NCBI RefSeq assembly: GCF_030818895.1
Contig: NZ_JAUTBA010000001.1
Coordinates: 4,464,001-4,528,000, forward strand
Length of the DNA: 64,000 nt
Direction of reading: 5' to 3'
Source: Sphingobacterium zeae
GTDB lineage: Bacteria > Bacteroidota > Bacteroidia > Sphingobacteriales > Sphingobacteriaceae
The position numbers were made by a program, and so were the translations under genes. Under the pieces are notes generated by a model, which saw nothing but the letters and a program-made list of their open reading frames with translations, had not been told where the DNA came from and did no database searches. Below are positions 1 to 8,867 of this stretch, in pieces; positions within the stretch are counted from its first letter, which is position 1; the number at the start of each line of letters is the position of its first letter.

Positions 1-2409
1 TCCCACTTGTATTTCCTGCCCACCGCCAGGGAGGCTGGTGACATAGTTTTTATTGTAAGCAATATTGAAATTGGTGGTCCACTGGAACTCCGACGACGGA
101 GCCATATTGCGTGAGATAAGCGTCATTTCTACCCCACTGTTTCTCACACTGATAAAATTGTTGGAAACCGTGCTGTATCCTGAGGTCAATGGCATGTTCA
201 GATCGTAAACCAGCTGTTTGGAGTCGCGCACATAAAAATCGGCAGTCACGGTAACGCGATCGTGCAGGAGGTTCATATCAAAACCGGCGTTAAATTGCGG
301 CGAGCGCTCCCATCGGATCGTCGGCGAGGTTGCTGCCGCGCCATAATTAGGCGCTACAGTAGGCTTGCCATTATAGGAGAGTACCGAACCACCAATACCA
401 TTTTCCAATACCGAGCCAGCGTATGAGGCATCAAAAGTCAGCCCGGTATAGCGCGCGTAGTATGAGCCCGGGTCACGTCCGGTAACGCCATAGCTACCCC
501 TAATTTTGAAAAAGGATATGGCATTTTTCACCCCCTGGAAAAAGGGCTCTTGCGAAAGCACCCAGCCGGCAGATATTGACGGAAAAATACCCCAGCGGTT
601 GTCCTTGCTGTAACGCGACGAAGCATCCATCCGGTAACTGGCAGAAAGCAGGTACTTGTCTTTGTAATCGTACCCAAAACGACCGAATACCGATACACGC
701 GAGCGCTCATTGATGGAAGTGGTGGCATAAAGATCGGGTCCAGAAGGGATACCCGTTACGGTTTTTACATAATTCCCATTGTCGTTATAGCCATACATAT
801 AGTTTGCATTGGACGTATTGCGTTCAATACCGGTACCCAACACGGCACTAAAATTATGCGTATCGCGAATGCTCTTGATGTAGTTAAAATAGGTTTCCCA
901 TTCCCAGCGTTTATTTTGGTTCACCCAATTCTGAACAAAGTTTCTATTGCCTGTCAGCAGTTTGGGACGAAAAAGGTCGCGCGTATTGTTGTTGACATTG
1001 AACGAAAACTGCGAGCGCAGGGTCAAGCCATTGATCAGAAACTTTTTAAGCGTTCCGGCAAAGTTACCATTCAGGCTGAACGAGTTATCGCGGTCCATCA
1101 TGCCATCGTAGCGCCCCGTATAGATCTGTTCGTCCACGTCGGTTATCTGATAGAAAGACGAAGGAAAGCCCCAGGTACTAAATGGGTATTTTGTATCGTC
1201 CCCCGAGCCATGTTTTGCTTTTGTAAAACCTGCGAACAAGTTGGTCTCAAACTGAAAATTGTCTGTCGGATTGGCCTGCAACATGAGGCGCGGCGTCAGG
1301 TTTTCATTTTCATAGCCCATCATTACACCCTGCTCATAGTAGCGCTGTGCCGAGAAACGGTATAAAAACTTTTCCATGGTGGCACCGATACTCATATTGA
1401 CATTGTTGATGTTGGCCGACTGCAGAAAAAGCCCTTGCCAATCCGTATTATTGTTAAATGCAGGGTTTAAACTATCTGTCAACATCGGACTGATCGAGCC
1501 GTTATAATACCAGTCGTAGGCCCCACCCTGATAAAGCAGATTCATCTTCAGCCGACGCTCTGCTGCGCCCACGGTGATGGGCTTCATGGCCGGACGGCTC
1601 GAAACCCCGTTGTATGCCGAGATCCTGATTTCGGGTTTACCCACTGCCGGACGTTTGGTTTTGATGATGATGACTCCATTTGCGGCACGGGCACCATAGA
1701 TGGCCGATGCCGAGGCATCTTTTAAGATATCGACCGATTCGATATCGTTGGGATTGATAGCCTGCAACGGGCTTGCATTTCCGTAAGCCGCCTGTATATC
1801 GCTCACATCGTAAATAATATTGTCGATGACATACAAGGGGGCCTGCAGCTGATTATCGGCCAAGCCGAGGTTGCTCGTTCCGCGGATATTGACGATGTTA
1901 TTGGTACCCGGTTCGCCCGATGTACTCAATACTGTCAGACCCGCCACACGTCCCTGCAACATGGCGTCGAAGGTGGCGTAAGGCGTATTTTCAAAATCCT
2001 TACCCTTCACGGTAGTGATGGCCCCCGTCGTTTTGCGCCGCTGCACATCCTGATAGCCCATTACAACGACCTCATCGAGCCCCGTCCCATCTTCTTTCAT
2101 GGTAATCTGAATGGTGTTGTCGCCATCACGCAGCTGTTTTTCTTGCCGCACATAGCCGAGGGAACTAAAAATCAAGGTTGGATTTGCCGATTTCAGTTTT
2201 AAGGTAAATTTTCCATCAGCACTCGTTTTGGTCGCATTGCTGACGCCTTTCTCTAAAACACTGAGATCAGGCAGAGGGGTGCCTTTTTCGTCTTTAACGA
2301 TCCCCGTGACCGTTCTCTGTTGTTGCGCATACAGCTGTTGACATAGCAACAGCAGCAACATCAAAATACCCGTTAGGCATTTTTTTGGAAGATTTTCATA
2401 CATAGTCAT
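1..2409 (-). CDS. SusC/RagA-type TonB-linked outer membrane receptor (3' part beyond window)
   Basis: Imports an oligomeric nutrient across the outer membrane with TonB energy, normally with a SusD lipoprotein lid. About 803 residues are visible; the C-terminal barrel strands lie left of base 1. The ATG at 2407-2409 (or in-frame 2401-2403) precedes a Leu-rich signal peptide ending LYAQ near residue 29, then a carboxypeptidase-regulatory-like repeat (GIVKDEKGTPLPD), a TonB-box-like segment (LDEVVVMGY), and the plug motif around NPNDIESVDILKDASASAIYG followed by GVIIIKTK. The rest is aromatic-rich barrel sequence. An AraC regulator lies upstream on the same strand, 390 bp away, and may control it (inferred). 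No SusD is visible because the gene's 3' side is outside the window. Substrate unknown. Confidence 0.93.
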   Translation of the reverse strand, partial: MTMYENLPKKCLTGILMLLLLLCQQLYAQQQRTVTGIVKDEKGTPLPDLSVLEKGVSNATKTSADGKFTLKLKSANPTLIFSSLGYVRQEKQLRDGDNTIQITMKEDGTGLDEVVVMGYQDVQRRKTTGAITTVKGKDFENTPYATFDAMLQGRVAGLTVLSTSGEPGTNNIVNIRGTSNLGLADNQLQAPLYVIDNIIYDVSDIQAAYGNASPLQAINPNDIESVDILKDASASAIYGARAANGVIIIKTKRPAVGKPEIRISAYNGVSSRPAMKPITVGAAERRLKMNLLYQGGAYDWYYNGSISPMLTDSLNPAFNNNTDWQGLFLQSANINNVNMSIGATMEKFLYRFSAQRYYEQGVMMGYENENLTPRLMLQANPTDNFQFETNLFAGFTKAKHGSGDDTKYPFSTWGFPSSFYQITDVDEQIYTGRYDGMMDRDNSFSLNGNFAGTLKKFLINGLTLRSQFSFNVNNNTRDLFRPKLLTGNRNFVQNWVNQNKRWEWETYFNYIKSIRDTHNFSAVLGTGIERNTSNANYMYGYNDNGNYVKTVTGIPSGPDLYATTSINERSRVSVFGRFGYDYKDKYLLSASYRMDASSRYSKDNRWGIFPSISAGWVLSQEPFFQGVKNAISFFKIRGSYGVTGRDPGSYYARYTGLTFDASYAGSVLENGIGGSVLSYNGKPTVAPNYGAAATSPTIRWERSPQFNAGFDMNLLHDRVTVTADFYVRDSKQLVYDLNMPLTSGYSTVSNNFISVRNSGVEMTLISRNMAPSSEFQWTTNFNIAYNKNYVTSLPGGGQEIQVG

Positions 2410-2799
2410 AATTTCGTTAAGCAGATGTTCAGTTTAGCATACTGGCAATCACACATTAGATCCCTGGGACAAACGCGATCCTTTTCGCAAAAAGGATAGT
2501 AGCAGCATGTTAAAAATTGATTAGTTCTTCTTTCTGTAACAAAAATAGTACTTCGAAATAGTGGATTTCGGTCAGATCTTACCCACTCATTCTAACATTT
2601 TAACAAAAGAAAAAGCTGGGATCCAAGGGGGTATAATTGCGTCAGACGGGGTATAAAAACAGCGAATCCGTCTAGCTAAGCGATGGATAGATACCTTCGT
2701 TAGCTAGACGGATAGGGTTGCAATTAGCAAAGCGACTCGTCAATAAGGCCGCTGCTGAAAAAGATAGAATCAAATTGTCAGAAGCGACTATAAAGTCGG
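2410..2799. other. Intergenic region between AraC gene and SusC gene
   Basis: Non-coding stretch of 390 bp. It should hold the SusC promoter on the minus strand. The only clear structure is the inverted repeat listed separately at 2666-2713. I could not fix a -33/-7 promoter pair with confidence. Confidence 0.6.
2666..2713. repeat. 14-bp inverted repeat, 20-bp spacer
   Basis: Arms ATCCGTCTAGCTAA (2666-2679) and TTAGCTAGACGGAT (2700-2713) are perfect reverse complements. There is no T-run on either side, so it is not a classic intrinsic terminator. It lies 3' of the AraC gene and 5' of the SusC gene on the minus strand, where it could be a factor-assisted terminator, an RNA structure in the SusC leader or a regulator binding site. 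The choice between these is open. Confidence 0.6.
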
Positions 2800-3663
2800 C
2801 TAATCGTATAAGTAATTTCTGTAGTTGCGCACATATATCTTCGGCGATATGCCCAATATACTGCGAAACACACGATTAAAATTGGTGATGCTATTGAAGC
2901 CCGAATCGTAGGCAATCAGCGAGATCGAATCGTGCCTACCCAGCCCCAGCAATTTACAGGCTTCGCGGATACGCAGTTCATTCAGGTAGGCGATGAATGT
3001 TTTTCCGGTGCAATTTTTAAAATAGCGGCAAAAGGCGTGTGGCGTCAGGTTTGCTTTTTCGGCGATTTCATCCAAACTGATATCCTCTTTAAAGTGCTCT
3101 TCCAAAAATTGACATAGTTTCTCTATGCGGAACGGTTTGGAGATCTCTCTTTTGGGCAATTGTACACCCGAAAGCGGTTCCAGTTCGGTGAATACTTTGC
3201 TGAGCGTTTTTAATAAATAAAAGAAATTGACGAGCTGATCCAAAAAATCAGACTTTTGCAGGACTTCGATGTATTGAGATACCTCTGCATGAAGTTTGGG
3301 TGGAACCCTAAATCCGCGCTGGCATTTATGCACAAAATCGAGCAGGTTTCGGAGTTCGGGCATTGTCGCCATGGTAGACAATGCACCTTTGGTGCTAAAG
3401 AATAAAGAGATCGAGCGCACATGGTCGCCTGCAAAAAAACTTTTAAAAACATGGGCCTGATTTGTTCCCAATAGAAAAATGTCTCCCGGCTGAAATTCAT
3501 GTACATTATCGTCCACCAGTAGCTGGCCGATACCTTCCTTTATCCAGATTAATTGGTATTCTTCATGACGATGCATGTATGGATAAAACTTATCCAGCAC
3601 ATCTTCTTGAATATAGATAGATTTGTCCTGAGGGGCAGGAACTTTAAATTGAACTGGCTTCAT
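2800..3663 (-). CDS. AraC family transcriptional regulator with N-terminal cupin
   Basis: A 287-residue one-component regulator. Residues about 1-140 form a cupin-like sensing domain (MHRHEEYQLIWIKEGIGQL, then FQPGDIFLLGTNQAHVF), typical of AraC_binding proteins. Residues about 180-287 carry the double helix-turn-helix: DISLDEIAEKANLTPHAFC is the first HTH and SISLIAYDSGFNSITNFNRV the second, followed by the conserved GISPKIY tail. It likely binds a small ligand and switches a nearby operon. The SusC gene 390 bp downstream on the same strand is the obvious candidate target, but that is inference. Length is normal for the family. Confidence 0.92.
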   Translation of the reverse strand: MKPVQFKVPAPQDKSIYIQEDVLDKFYPYMHRHEEYQLIWIKEGIGQLLVDDNVHEFQPGDIFLLGTNQAHVFKSFFAGDHVRSISLFFSTKGALSTMATMPELRNLLDFVHKCQRGFRVPPKLHAEVSQYIEVLQKSDFLDQLVNFFYLLKTLSKVFTELEPLSGVQLPKREISKPFRIEKLCQFLEEHFKEDISLDEIAEKANLTPHAFCRYFKNCTGKTFIAYLNELRIREACKLLGLGRHDSISLIAYDSGFNSITNFNRVFRSILGISPKIYVRNYRNYLYD

Positions 3664-3803
3664 AACAAGTTAGATTAGTTAAATGTCAATATGACATTAA
3701 ATATAAACAAGCCATTTCACTGTTGCAATACCTGAACCAAAGATGTTAAAATACGGTGATAATTGGTTACAATCTGCACACAATAAAAATCACTATCGGC
3801 TTG

Positions 3804-4331
3804 CTACCCAGCCCCGAGCTCTTCGGCCAGCAATTGTAAGCTTTGGTTAGCTTCTTCAAATCGTTTCAGTTCAACCGCATAGGATTCAGTAACCGTTTCG
3901 AGCAAGGCAGTTCCTTCCCTAATGTCAAGGTACGCCATCACCGTATCTCCACCCCACATCCAGTCAAAAATAAGGGCATAACCATCCAAAACATGGCCTT
4001 CCAGCTGTTTTAAGAGAGCTAGCATCGGCAAGATTTCATGATAGTTTTCACTGAAGTTCAGCACGGCAAATGTCCAATGTTGCCTCTCCTCATCATAATG
4101 CTCCTTCGCACCATAAAATGGGTCTTTGAGCAGATCATCGAAGACTTCACGAATACACGAATGTGAATAACTTGGGATATTTTCCAAAGCAGTTTTGCTG
4201 TACATCTGCCGGCTCTCCCACCATTGCGACCAATTATCATCTTTTTTTGGAGAAATCGGTTTTGAAGCAAAAAATGCATTCAATTTGGATTTTTCAATGT
4301 GAATGCTCACGTAAAGGCTATCCAATTCCAT
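3804..4331 (-). CDS. Conserved hypothetical protein, acidic, cytoplasmic
   Basis: A 175-residue protein I do not recognise. It has no signal peptide or membrane segment, is rich in Trp and acidic residues (DDNWSQWWESRQ, FDWMWGGDTVMAYLD), and ends in an amphipathic helix (VELKRFEEANQSLQLLAEEL). The length of the open frame and codon use like its neighbours support a real gene. It lies between the AraC gene and a secreted hypothetical on the same strand, with gaps of 140 and 36 bp, so it may share a transcript with the latter. Confidence 0.65.
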   Translation of the reverse strand: MELDSLYVSIHIEKSKLNAFFASKPISPKKDDNWSQWWESRQMYSKTALENIPSYSHSCIREVFDDLLKDPFYGAKEHYDEERQHWTFAVLNFSENYHEILPMLALLKQLEGHVLDGYALIFDWMWGGDTVMAYLDIREGTALLETVTESYAVELKRFEEANQSLQLLAEELGAG

Positions 4332-4367
4332 ACAATCATTCTACGACATTGTTAACTTTTTTAAACC

Positions 4368-4910
4368 CTACCGCCCAGCGAGTTTTATCTTTCCATCATC
4401 GCCAAAATCCGCGCTATCCACTACCCTTTTAAGATTGAGCTGCTTTATAGACAAGCCTTCCTGCAGGGGTATACCCGTAGTGTTTACCTTAAATAAGGGA
4501 TAAGATAGTGGCTTTTCAGCCCATTCCAACACATAATGGTAGCCATCTACAATCTTCTGCTGATCGTCGGTTTTGAGGATTAAGATATTATGAAAAGTTT
4601 GCTCCGGTTTGGCAGGATCACTATTCGGTGATATACCCCGAGCTTTATAGGTGGCGATAAACTTATAATAGTGGTACTTCCCATTGACCGGATTAAATAT
4701 TAATTCCCGACTATTATTTTCCGCAACCAGATCCGAAAAAGACTGCTCAAAATTGTCCAGTAATTTGTAATTAAAATCGGTATTGAGCTTATTGGCGACC
4801 ATGACGTACGTCTTTGCATCTTTACCGGCGCTATTCCCCTGCGTTTGACTTTGTGCGTGCAGCGAATAGCCACTGAAACAGGATAACAATACAATTATTA
4901 AATACTTCAT
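4368..4910 (-). CDS. Secreted hypothetical protein
   Basis: A 180-residue protein with a clear signal peptide (MKYLIIVLLSCFSGYSLHAQ, cleavage after the AQ typical of Bacteroidota). The mature part shows no known motif; it is a mixed alpha/beta sequence with several Tyr-rich strands (KYHYYKFIATYK, GYHYVLEWAEK). The periplasm is the likely location. The start is chosen because the signal peptide begins directly at this ATG. It ends 36 bp before the 3804-4331 gene and lies downstream of the LytTR regulator on the same strand. Function unknown. Confidence 0.7.
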   Translation of the reverse strand: MKYLIIVLLSCFSGYSLHAQSQTQGNSAGKDAKTYVMVANKLNTDFNYKLLDNFEQSFSDLVAENNSRELIFNPVNGKYHYYKFIATYKARGISPNSDPAKPEQTFHNILILKTDDQQKIVDGYHYVLEWAEKPLSYPLFKVNTTGIPLQEGLSIKQLNLKRVVDSADFGDDGKIKLAGR

Positions 4911-5002
4911 ACGCTAAAATATTAAATTTTGGGCAGTATTTGCCCAACTGATGATTAAATAGACATTTCTTCAACAATAGATACGTTCAGTATAAACCTT
5001 CT

Positions 5003-5962
5003 TCATTCGGCCGACATCTCAAACCAACGCTTAAAATCAGCAGCATCATACCGGCTAACCATTACATCCTCTTGCTGGGCATAATTATCTTTTAAGTCGA
5101 TCGTCAGCACCCCATTGGCTAAAGGCTTGTATCCTTTTATAATAGTTCGATTGACGATATAACGCCGGTACATCAGATAGTATTGATCGTGATCAAGTAC
5201 TTTCATCAGGTTGTCGAGACTATAGTTGTGGGTATACTCGCGGCTTCCGTTTAAAGTAAGCAGCCTTTTGTCATCTGCCGAACTTTTGATAAGCGCAATC
5301 CCATGCAGCGGCACGTAATTATCTTCGTAACCATACTTTACTTTGAGACAGGAATCAAGACTAACCGCATCCGAAATATCGTCTACCCGTTCTGCCTCCG
5401 CTTTCAGCTGCTGCTCTTCGTAGGTAACAATGATTTCCCGAAGGACTGTTTTTTCCATTTGCGCTTCTAAGTATTGATCTTTTACAAATCGGGCAAACCG
5501 CATCACATATATCACCATAAAGAGCAGATTCAAGATGAACATAAACAAAAACAGAAAACCAAACTGGTTGGACATGTAGCGCATAGCGACCCGCCAACCT
5601 TTTTCGTTTAATGGTAAAAACAGCAGTATGGCGAAAGTTACCGTGAGCAACGAAGGCAATACCCACCCGTAGAGAACCTGCCTGATCAGCCTGGGCTTAA
5701 AATCCGTCAGCCAAGAAAGTTTCCTATCCATGTACTTATTGAACATATGCATACCGCTAAGCACCGCCATCGCGATCGATGCGGAAAGAAGCCAGTACAG
5801 ATAAAATTTCGGTGCAGAATACCGCGCATCGAAAACAAGAAACGCGCCCGGCGAACAGAAAAAATTACCCAATAGAATCGCCAAAAGTAGCTGGAGTCTA
5901 ATCGGTAAGTAGTTGACATGGATCTCGGAATGAAAGGTTTCGATAAGCTTTTTAGTCTGCAT
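5003..5962 (-). CDS. LytTR-domain DNA-binding protein with four-helix membrane domain
   Basis: A 319-residue regulator anchored in the inner membrane. Four hydrophobic segments fill residues about 20-165 (LQLLLAILLGNFFC, YLYWLLSASIAMAVL, WVLPSLLTVTFAILLFL, FLFLFMFILNLLFMVIYVM). A helical linker (residues about 168-200, YLEAQMEKTVLREIIVTYEEQ) then leads to a C-terminal LytTR-like DNA-binding domain (about 210-310: LMKVLDHDQYYLMYRRYIVNRTII is its conserved helix-strand). Such membrane LytTR proteins are common in Bacteroidota and usually control neighbouring or cell-envelope genes. No histidine kinase or receiver domain is present. The target cannot be named from this sequence. Confidence 0.85.
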   Translation of the reverse strand: MQTKKLIETFHSEIHVNYLPIRLQLLLAILLGNFFCSPGAFLVFDARYSAPKFYLYWLLSASIAMAVLSGMHMFNKYMDRKLSWLTDFKPRLIRQVLYGWVLPSLLTVTFAILLFLPLNEKGWRVAMRYMSNQFGFLFLFMFILNLLFMVIYVMRFARFVKDQYLEAQMEKTVLREIIVTYEEQQLKAEAERVDDISDAVSLDSCLKVKYGYEDNYVPLHGIALIKSSADDKRLLTLNGSREYTHNYSLDNLMKVLDHDQYYLMYRRYIVNRTIIKGYKPLANGVLTIDLKDNYAQQEDVMVSRYDAADFKRWFEMSAE

Positions 5963-6328
5963 AAAAATTGTGGAATTGATTAAGGCAACCTAAAATAACT
6001 AATTTATCAAATAAAAAAACAAAACAGCCTTACAGTATTTCGTCACAACTGAAGAAATACTGCCTTATTTCACTGTAAGAGCGCAGTGCGAACTACCGTT
6101 CATCCTATAATTTCATTTTTATAACATCCTAGAAAACCCTCTGTAGACAGTTCTAAAGCAAGATTTAGACATTTGTTCTATACCATTCATTCCGATGCCA
6201 ACATTTTACCTTGACTTCGAGGAAAGACCTTGTTAATTTTATAATAGCATAATTCATTATTGGATGAACAATTACAGCAATGCCATTTGGTGCAGACCGA
6301 ATGACGATGTACCTTAAAAAAATAAGTT
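5963..6328. other. Intergenic region between divergent genes
   Basis: Separates the divergently read LytTR gene (minus) and the hypothetical gene at 6329 (plus), so promoters for both should lie here. The sequence is AT-rich. I see no repeat, tRNA or strong hairpin, and no promoter I would stand behind. Confidence 0.6.
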
Positions 6329-7483
6329 ATGATCCGATCGTTGAACCAACTGGAAGATGCCATTCTTGCTTATGGCATACTGCAGGATAGCCCAAATGGG
6401 AATTATATACCAAGTGACGAAGCGATCGTCATCGCCTGCGATGCGCTGATACGCGATTCGGAACAGCTCTATATCAGTCACGCGAAATCGCGCATGGCCA
6501 AAGAATCTTTTCGCCGCTATTACACCAAATTCAGGCTGTTATTTGACAAGCTTTACCTGTACAAGGCCCAGCAGCCGGATGATACCATTAAAAAACTGCA
6601 CGAGAGTATTAGCCAGAGCATTGAGCGCTTTAAAGAGCATATGAATCCTTCGGAAGAACTGCCCATATACGACCAACAGCTGCTCAAATCGAACAGCCTC
6701 ACAAAACTTGCTCAATTATCGGCGCACTTACAGGCCAAGCAGCTCGACGAAAAATACCTTTTAGAAATCCAATATGGTCTAAATAGCCTGTTTGACGAGC
6801 ATAAGCCGCCCAAGCTCCTGTACTACCATGTCGAATGGTTGGCAACTTTCCTTTCGGCACTAGAAAGCCTTGCCCATGATAAACGTGTCAAGCATTACGC
6901 CAAACGTTTTATTGAGTTACTGATCCGCTACAACTTTAACTATCTCGGCTTATGCAACCGGTGGCATGAACAGCTCGAAGCGCAGATCGATACGCTCCCC
7001 CGTTCGGAAAAGCTGTCTATACTGCTGCTTATGGAAAAAGAAATTACCCATTATCATCCCCTGCCGATGCTTTATTACGACATTGAGCAACCCCATCTCA
7101 AAACAATGATGAATGAATACATTTGGGCCGAACTGGATTATCTTGAAAAAATGTCGAAACTGGCATCGGTAAACAATGATTCACGCCCTGAGATTCCCGC
7201 ATCTTCCAATGGGATCCATACGACGCTGACGGGCGAGGGTCTTACCTGCCTATTCCACTATTGCAGTAAAGTGGGCCTGTTTAAAAATAAGCATAAAAGT
7301 GATGCAGCCATTGGCGTAGCGCAGCATACCGTTACCGATCGCGGCAACCGCATCACGGCCAATCAGCTGGCCAAATTCAACAAATTTGAGCATATACTCA
7401 GTCTCTATATGATCGAAGATAAGCTTAAAGAAATGCTGCATTGTATAAAAAACGACATTGAAGAAGTGGAGCGAAGAAAATAA
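6329..7483 (+). CDS. Conserved hypothetical protein, RteC-like overall look
   Basis: A 384-residue cytoplasmic protein, mostly helical, with a charged N-terminal half (KSRMAKESFRRYYTKFRLL) and a C-terminal region LTGEGLTCLFHYCSKVGLF followed by a helix KFEHILSLYMIEDKLKEMLHCI. That arrangement loosely recalls RteC-type regulators of Bacteroidota conjugative elements, but I see no diagnostic motif and would not assign that name. No signal peptide. It starts at the first ATG after a 366-bp divergent intergenic region. The next + gene is 277 bp away, so it is probably its own unit. Confidence 0.65.
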   Translation: MIRSLNQLEDAILAYGILQDSPNGNYIPSDEAIVIACDALIRDSEQLYISHAKSRMAKESFRRYYTKFRLLFDKLYLYKAQQPDDTIKKLHESISQSIERFKEHMNPSEELPIYDQQLLKSNSLTKLAQLSAHLQAKQLDEKYLLEIQYGLNSLFDEHKPPKLLYYHVEWLATFLSALESLAHDKRVKHYAKRFIELLIRYNFNYLGLCNRWHEQLEAQIDTLPRSEKLSILLLMEKEITHYHPLPMLYYDIEQPHLKTMMNEYIWAELDYLEKMSKLASVNNDSRPEIPASSNGIHTTLTGEGLTCLFHYCSKVGLFKNKHKSDAAIGVAQHTVTDRGNRITANQLAKFNKFEHILSLYMIEDKLKEMLHCIKNDIEEVERRK

Positions 7484-7760
7484 TGGCCTTTTCAAAAAAA
7501 CTTGGGGGATTCCACTTTATCCCCCTCCAGTGGCGGCAGCTCCTGCACAGCCTATTGCCCCCAAAAACAGCACGCTGCATCCTTTGCATACGCTTCTCCC
7601 GCTGCTCTCGGTTATACTAGCAGTAACACCGCCATATCCCCAATTATATCATTAACCATTGCTCTAGCTGCTTTAAAAGCAGTTTGCTTGGCGAAATCCT
7701 TCTATATAAGATTGCTCTTTGTTGTCGTTTCTTTGCTTTCAGACTTACACAGTATACACC

Positions 7761-8303
7761 ATGAAAGCGAAAAAGATTACCTATCAGATCATCGTCATTA
7801 CACTGATGGCACTTTGGATCCCGATCAGTCTGGACAAGTTTATCGACTATGAACTGTTCAAGTCTGCGATGATACAACAGCCGTTTAGCGACCGTCTGGG
7901 AATTTTACTTGCCAATACCTTACCTACGATTGAGCTTACGGTGGGCCTACTGTTTATCGTACCCAAGATGAGAGTATGGGCATTTGGACTCTCCGCATTG
8001 CTGATGGTGGTTTTTGTTGGCTATGTAAGCCTAGCGGTCTTAAACGTATGGGGCAAAATCCCCTGCGGATGCGGCCTTGTATTCCATCACGTGGGCTGGA
8101 TGGCGCATCTGTGGCTTAATATCGGATTTTTACTGATCAGCCTAATCGGCTTGCACCTGGAGTTATCCGCGTTTAGAAATTACGGTTCAAAAAATAGCAA
8201 TAATAGCCATAGTGGAGGTCATCATCCCATACCTATAGCGATAAATTCAGAAGCTCAACATATCGTGAAATTGAAAACCAGTGCTAGGTTAAAAAAAGAA
8301 TAG
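7761..8303 (+). CDS. MauE/DoxX-like four-helix membrane protein
   Basis: A 180-residue inner-membrane protein with four hydrophobic helices (YQIIVITLMALWIPISL, TIELTVGLLFIVP, VWAFGLSALLMVVFVGYVSLAVL, HLWLNIGFLLISLIGLHL) and the paired cysteines PCGCG at about residue 95. This layout matches the MauE (methylamine utilisation) family, thought to help redox or disulfide handling in the envelope; in Bacteroidota such proteins often sit beside small Cys-containing exported proteins. The ATG at 7761 is preferred over 7719 because the hydrophobic domain begins right after it and the upstream 14 codons look non-coding. The next gene (8484) is such a small partner. Confidence 0.75.
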   Translation: MKAKKITYQIIVITLMALWIPISLDKFIDYELFKSAMIQQPFSDRLGILLANTLPTIELTVGLLFIVPKMRVWAFGLSALLMVVFVGYVSLAVLNVWGKIPCGCGLVFHHVGWMAHLWLNIGFLLISLIGLHLELSAFRNYGSKNSNNSHSGGHHPIPIAINSEAQHIVKLKTSARLKKE

Positions 8304-8483
8304 TGTACCCGATTAACAGCGGAACTTGGATTCGAGGCTAATCCAGGTGAAGGGCGCGTCTGCCAAAAGACACTTATGGTGTTCCAGCGCTACTGTCGAT
8401 GGCTACGTACAGAAAACCGACGCAGCGAAGGGACAAAAAAGAAGTTTAAAAAATTAAAGTAAAAAAACTCAAAAATTAAAGAC

Positions 8484-8819
8484 ATGAGAAAATCAGTTAA
8501 TTTTATTAAAAAACACGGTTTGGCCGTATTTGCCATGACACTTTTATTAGGTTATGGAGGTTTTAGTTATGCAAAATCGATGTTTGCGACCAATTGGTAT
8601 TTAATTCAGAATCAAGGACCAAATCCCGATGACGACACCATTGGTGCTGTAACGATGGATCCAAGCCAAGGCGGGGACTGTGAAAAAAAGACACACCCCG
8701 AGCGTTGTGCCATCCAGTTGCAAAATAACAATAACTTTAATCTAGACGGAGTGCAGGTTTCAGCTGCTAAAGCCCTTCCCGGTGTATCCGAATTAGATCG
8801 CACAAACTACAAACCATAA
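8484..8819 (+). CDS. Small exported protein, DUF6520-like
   Basis: A 111-residue protein with an N-terminal export helix (GLAVFAMTLLLGYGGFSYA) and a mature part holding a Cys pair in a conserved-looking context (GGDCEKKTHPERCAIQL). This small size, late Cys pair and position after a MauE-like gene match the DUF6520 group of Bacteroidota; the assignment is from memory of that pattern and remains tentative. The 180-bp spacer before it is AT-rich next to the ATG. An intrinsic terminator follows the stop codon within 15 bp, closing a MauE/small-protein transcript. Confidence 0.65.
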   Translation: MRKSVNFIKKHGLAVFAMTLLLGYGGFSYAKSMFATNWYLIQNQGPNPDDDTIGAVTMDPSQGGDCEKKTHPERCAIQLQNNNNFNLDGVQVSAAKALPGVSELDRTNYKP

Positions 8820-8833
8820 TTTTTAAAAAAAAC

Positions 8834-8867
8834 AGCCCCATATCTAACGATATGGGGCTATTTTTTT
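8834..8867. terminator. Bidirectional intrinsic terminator
   Basis: Stem AGCCCCATATC (8834-8844), loop TAAC, stem GATATGGGGCT (8849-8859), then a T-run on the plus strand (8861-8867) and an A-run before the stem (8825-8832) that becomes a T-run on the minus strand. It ends the + gene at 8484-8819 and the minus-strand susD, whose stop codon at 8866-8868 overlaps it. Confidence 0.93.

Noticed and set aside
856..1365. 169-codon open frame on the plus strand
   Set aside because: It is antisense to the SusC coding sequence, which has clear family motifs; the shadow frame has no features of its own.
8304..8483. Possible short gene or riboswitch between the MauE-like and DUF6520-like genes
   Set aside because: The GC-rich part looks like degraded coding sequence, but I could not identify a family or a consistent fold.
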